Shown: positions 62,181 to 64,000 of the stretch, piece by piece
How the letters are laid out: the number at the start of each line of letters is the position of its first letter
Numbering within the stretch: the first letter of the stretch is position 1
Source: Pollutibacter soli
Lineage (GTDB): Bacteria > Bacteroidota > Bacteroidia > Chitinophagales > Chitinophagaceae
NCBI GenBank assembly: GCA_029269725.1
Contig: JARJHS010000001.1
Coordinates: 1,111,172-1,175,171, forward strand
Direction of reading: 5' to 3'
Length of the DNA: 64,000 nt
Made by a program: the position numbers and the translations under genes
The notes under the pieces: generated by a model
The model's database searches: none
What the model was told of the DNA's origin: nothing
Seen by the model: the letters and a program-made list of their open reading frames with translations, nothing else

Positions 62181-63671
62181 ATGAGCAAGAATTTATCGAA
62201 GTATCTCCATCAGAGTATGGACAGGCAAGCTGGATTCGAACATACAGTGCACCGCACAAAAATTGTTGCAACAGTCGGCCCGGCATGCGACACTTATGAA
62301 AAGCTTCTCGAACTCGTTAAAGCCGGTGTAAACGTATTCCGTCTCAATTTCAGTCATGGCACTCATGATGATAAAGCGAAAATCATCGATTTTATCCGCA
62401 AGATAAATTCGACCGAACCCTATAACATTGCTATTCTTGGTGACCTTCAGGGGCCAAAACTCCGTATCGGGGAAATCGAAGGCAATTCACTCCTGGTTTC
62501 AGAAGGCGATATTCTCACTTTCACTAATGAAAAAGTGGTCGGTAACCTGGAAAAAATTTATGTCTCCTACCCCAACCTTGCAGGAGATGTAAAACTCGGC
62601 AATATCATCATGATTGATGATGGAAAGATCGAAGTGAAAGTAGTTGATATCACAAAGGAAGGTGACGTAAAAGTACAGGTAATCCTCGGTGGTATCCTTT
62701 CCAGCAAAAAAGGTATCAATCTTCCCGACACAAAAATTTCTCTTCCTGCGCTCACAGAAAAAGATCTGGTGGATCTCGAATTTATCATCGCCCAGGACCT
62801 TGAGTGGGTGGCTTTGTCGTTTGTGCGCAGTGTAAAAGACATCGTAATAATCAAGAGCAAGCTGGCGGAGAAAAGAAGCAAAACAAAAGTGATTGCGAAA
62901 ATAGAAAAGCCGGAAGCCCTTACTAATATCAGGGAGATCATTCTGGAATCGGATGGCATCATGATTGCGCGTGGTGACCTCGGAGTTGAACTTCCTGTTG
63001 AACAGGTTCCGCTGATTCAGAAACAGATCATCCGTAAATGTCTCCATCGTGCAAAACCAGTTATCGTTGCTACACAGATGATGGAAAGTATGATGGAACG
63101 ATCCAAGCCCAACCGCAGTGAGAGCACAGACGTTGCAAACGCTGTACTCGAAGGTGCTGATGCGGTAATGCTGAGTGGTGAAACAGCTACTGGTATTCAC
63201 CCGGTGCTGGTGGTACAGACGATGAAAAAAATCATCCTGGAAGTTGAAAGAAACGAATACCGCTACAATCGCGAAGAAGATTTAAAACCTTTGCCTCACT
63301 CTCCAACCTTCCTTAGCGACGCAATTTGCTATAATGCATGTAAGCTCGCTGAAGATACAAATGCAGATGCTTTAATCGGTATGACGCAAACAGGATATAC
63401 TGCGTTTATGCTTAGCAGTTATCGTCCACGTGCACCGTTGTATATCTATACCAAAGAGAAAAGCCTCGTAAAACAATTGAGTCTTAGCTGGGGAGTCCGT
63501 GCTTTCTTTTATGCTGAAGAAGAAAGTATCGATGATATCGTTTCTGACCAGATTCAGATCCTGCAGGGACGTGGTTTTCTTAAACCTGGTAACGTGGTCG
63601 TTAATACGGGTAGTATTCCTGTTGAATTACATCTTCCGACGAATATGCTGAAGATTACGAAAGTGCAGTGA
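62181..63671 (+). CDS. pyk: Pyruvate kinase
   Basis: Last step of glycolysis: phosphoenolpyruvate plus ADP to pyruvate plus ATP. The 496-residue protein shows TKIVATVGPACDTYEKLLELVKAGVNVFRLNFSHG, the barrel motifs GDLQGPKLRIGE and IMIARGDLGVELP (Mg-binding region), the signature AKIEKPEAL, and MMESMMERSKPNRSESTDVANAVLEGADAVMLSGETA. A C-terminal domain follows (about 365-490). The N-terminus has about 20 extra residues (MSKNLSKYLHQSMDRQAGFE) before the conserved start, as in other Bacteroidota. Likely one transcript with pfkA. Confidence 0.95.
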   Translation: MSKNLSKYLHQSMDRQAGFEHTVHRTKIVATVGPACDTYEKLLELVKAGVNVFRLNFSHGTHDDKAKIIDFIRKINSTEPYNIAILGDLQGPKLRIGEIEGNSLLVSEGDILTFTNEKVVGNLEKIYVSYPNLAGDVKLGNIIMIDDGKIEVKVVDITKEGDVKVQVILGGILSSKKGINLPDTKISLPALTEKDLVDLEFIIAQDLEWVALSFVRSVKDIVIIKSKLAEKRSKTKVIAKIEKPEALTNIREIILESDGIMIARGDLGVELPVEQVPLIQKQIIRKCLHRAKPVIVATQMMESMMERSKPNRSESTDVANAVLEGADAVMLSGETATGIHPVLVVQTMKKIILEVERNEYRYNREEDLKPLPHSPTFLSDAICYNACKLAEDTNADALIGMTQTGYTAFMLSSYRPRAPLYIYTKEKSLVKQLSLSWGVRAFFYAEEESIDDIVSDQIQILQGRGFLKPGNVVVNTGSIPVELHLPTNMLKITKVQ

Positions 63672-63674
63672 CAG

Positions 63675-63709
63675 GCAGAAGACAGCAGTGAGCAGGCAGC
63701 AGATCAGGC
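63675..63709. repeat. Heptanucleotide array GGCAGAA/GGCAGCA, 5 units
   Basis: GGCAGAA, GACAGCA, GTGAGCA, GGCAGCA, GATCAGG, four bases after the pyk stop. Confidence 0.6.
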
Positions 63710-63729
63710 GCAGTTAGTCAATATAATAC

Positions 63730-63776
63730 AGACGAGAATCAATTGCTGGAATAAAATTTGATTCTCGTCTTTGTTT
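63730..63776 (+). terminator. Terminator after pyk
   Basis: 13-bp perfect arms (AGACGAGAATCAA at 63730-63742 and its complement at 63758-63770) with a 15-nt loop, followed by TTGTTTC. Confidence 0.75.
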
Positions 63777-63856
63777 CTGGCAACCAGGATTTGACGAATC
63801 TTTTTTCTCTGTTTTCTGTATTCCGTATTCTTTCTCTGTCTTAATGCCGGGCCCTA

Positions 63857-63912
63857 TTAACTTATAACTATTAACTCCTACTCACTACTACTTACTTCTT
63901 ACTACTTACTAC
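63857..63912. repeat. Heptanucleotide array, 8 units
   Basis: TTAACTT, ATAACTA, TTAACTC, CTACTCA, CTACTAC, TTACTTC, TTACTAC, TTACTAC. TATTCTG-type words precede it at about 63810-63830. The rest of the window to 64000 shows no gene I can support. Confidence 0.75.
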
Positions 63913-64000
63913 TGCTATGTAAAAGGCTGTGGTGCCGAAGCGAAAGCTCAGCATTGTTAAAAGTTTCTACAAGTCAATTCAGAAATTTTCTCCACCTGCT

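Noticed and set aside
62499..63200. 233-residue minus-strand open frame
   Set aside because: Antisense shadow of pyk, with Phe/His/Tyr-rich composition typical of reverse reading.
63925..64000. Possible C-terminal end of a minus-strand gene entering from the right edge (frame ending EKISELTCRNF)
   Set aside because: Only about 13 codons are visible, too few to support a gene; the other frames hit stops even sooner.

Overview
The window looks like chromosome from a member of the Bacteroidota, most likely family Chitinophagaceae or close relatives. Evidence: moderate GC, near absence of Shine-Dalgarno motifs, several -7 boxes of the Bacteroidota form TAnnTTTG, and families typical of the group (GLPGLI/DUF4412-like protein, outer-membrane beta-barrels, DUF1080, PVC-type/DUF6807 fusion, CtlX, carboxylesterase with a Nudix-type regulator). 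The placement is inference; no rRNA or tRNA gene is present to anchor it.

Layout. 1-5.4 kb: cut secreted protein, ABC ATPase, MscS channel, NrtR-like Nudix regulator divergent from a secreted type-B carboxylesterase with a perfect inverted repeat between them. 5.4-8.3 kb: an accessory island with one IS200-like RAYT transposase gene among several families of hairpin-bearing tandem repeats. 8.3-25 kb: S9 peptidase, two outer-membrane barrel proteins, two tandem paralogous HTH proteins, serine hydrolase, two MBL-fold hydrolases, TrhA/PAQR membrane protein, DUF1080 protein, TAT-exported Gfo/Idh/MocA oxidoreductase, DinB protein and small exported proteins. 25-38 kb: SnoaL-like protein, GH13 amylase, a 1274-residue DUF6807/dehydrogenase/HEAT/cytochrome c fusion divergent from a PQQ-type sugar dehydrogenase, an SRPBCC protein, and histidine catabolism (hutU, hutH). 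38-54 kb: Ycf48-like protein, Smc, EcsC, a roughly 750 bp palindromic-word repeat array, Xaa-Pro aminopeptidase, alpha-carbonic anhydrase, another Gfo/Idh/MocA protein, VOC protein, SDR, GH20 hexosaminidase. 54-64 kb: Usp, GLPGLI-like protein, an orphan CrtA-like monooxygenase, arginine deiminase-like protein and CtlX (arginine/citrulline breakdown), an RmlD-like reductase, pfkA and pyk.

Functionally this is a heterotroph's chromosome: extracellular polymer and peptide degradation (GH13, GH20, S9, esterase, PepP), periplasmic sugar oxidation (PQQ-type enzyme, cytochrome c fusion, Gfo/Idh proteins), amino-acid catabolism (Hut; ADI/CtlX) and lower glycolysis (pfkA-pyk).

The most unusual content is intergenic. 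At least twenty spacers contain short degenerate tandem arrays whose unit is 7 bp whatever the word (GTTGAAC, GTAAGTA, TATTCTG, CTATGAA, GGCAGGA). In at least six spacers the array at one end is the reverse complement of the array at the other, and many arrays run into stop or start codons. Embedded in or beside them are GC-rich palindromes, a 46-nt perfect palindrome, a 29-bp tandem repeat and the GGTCTAAGACC-type array. I saw no CRISPR array, prophage, toxin-antitoxin pair or recognised defence system.
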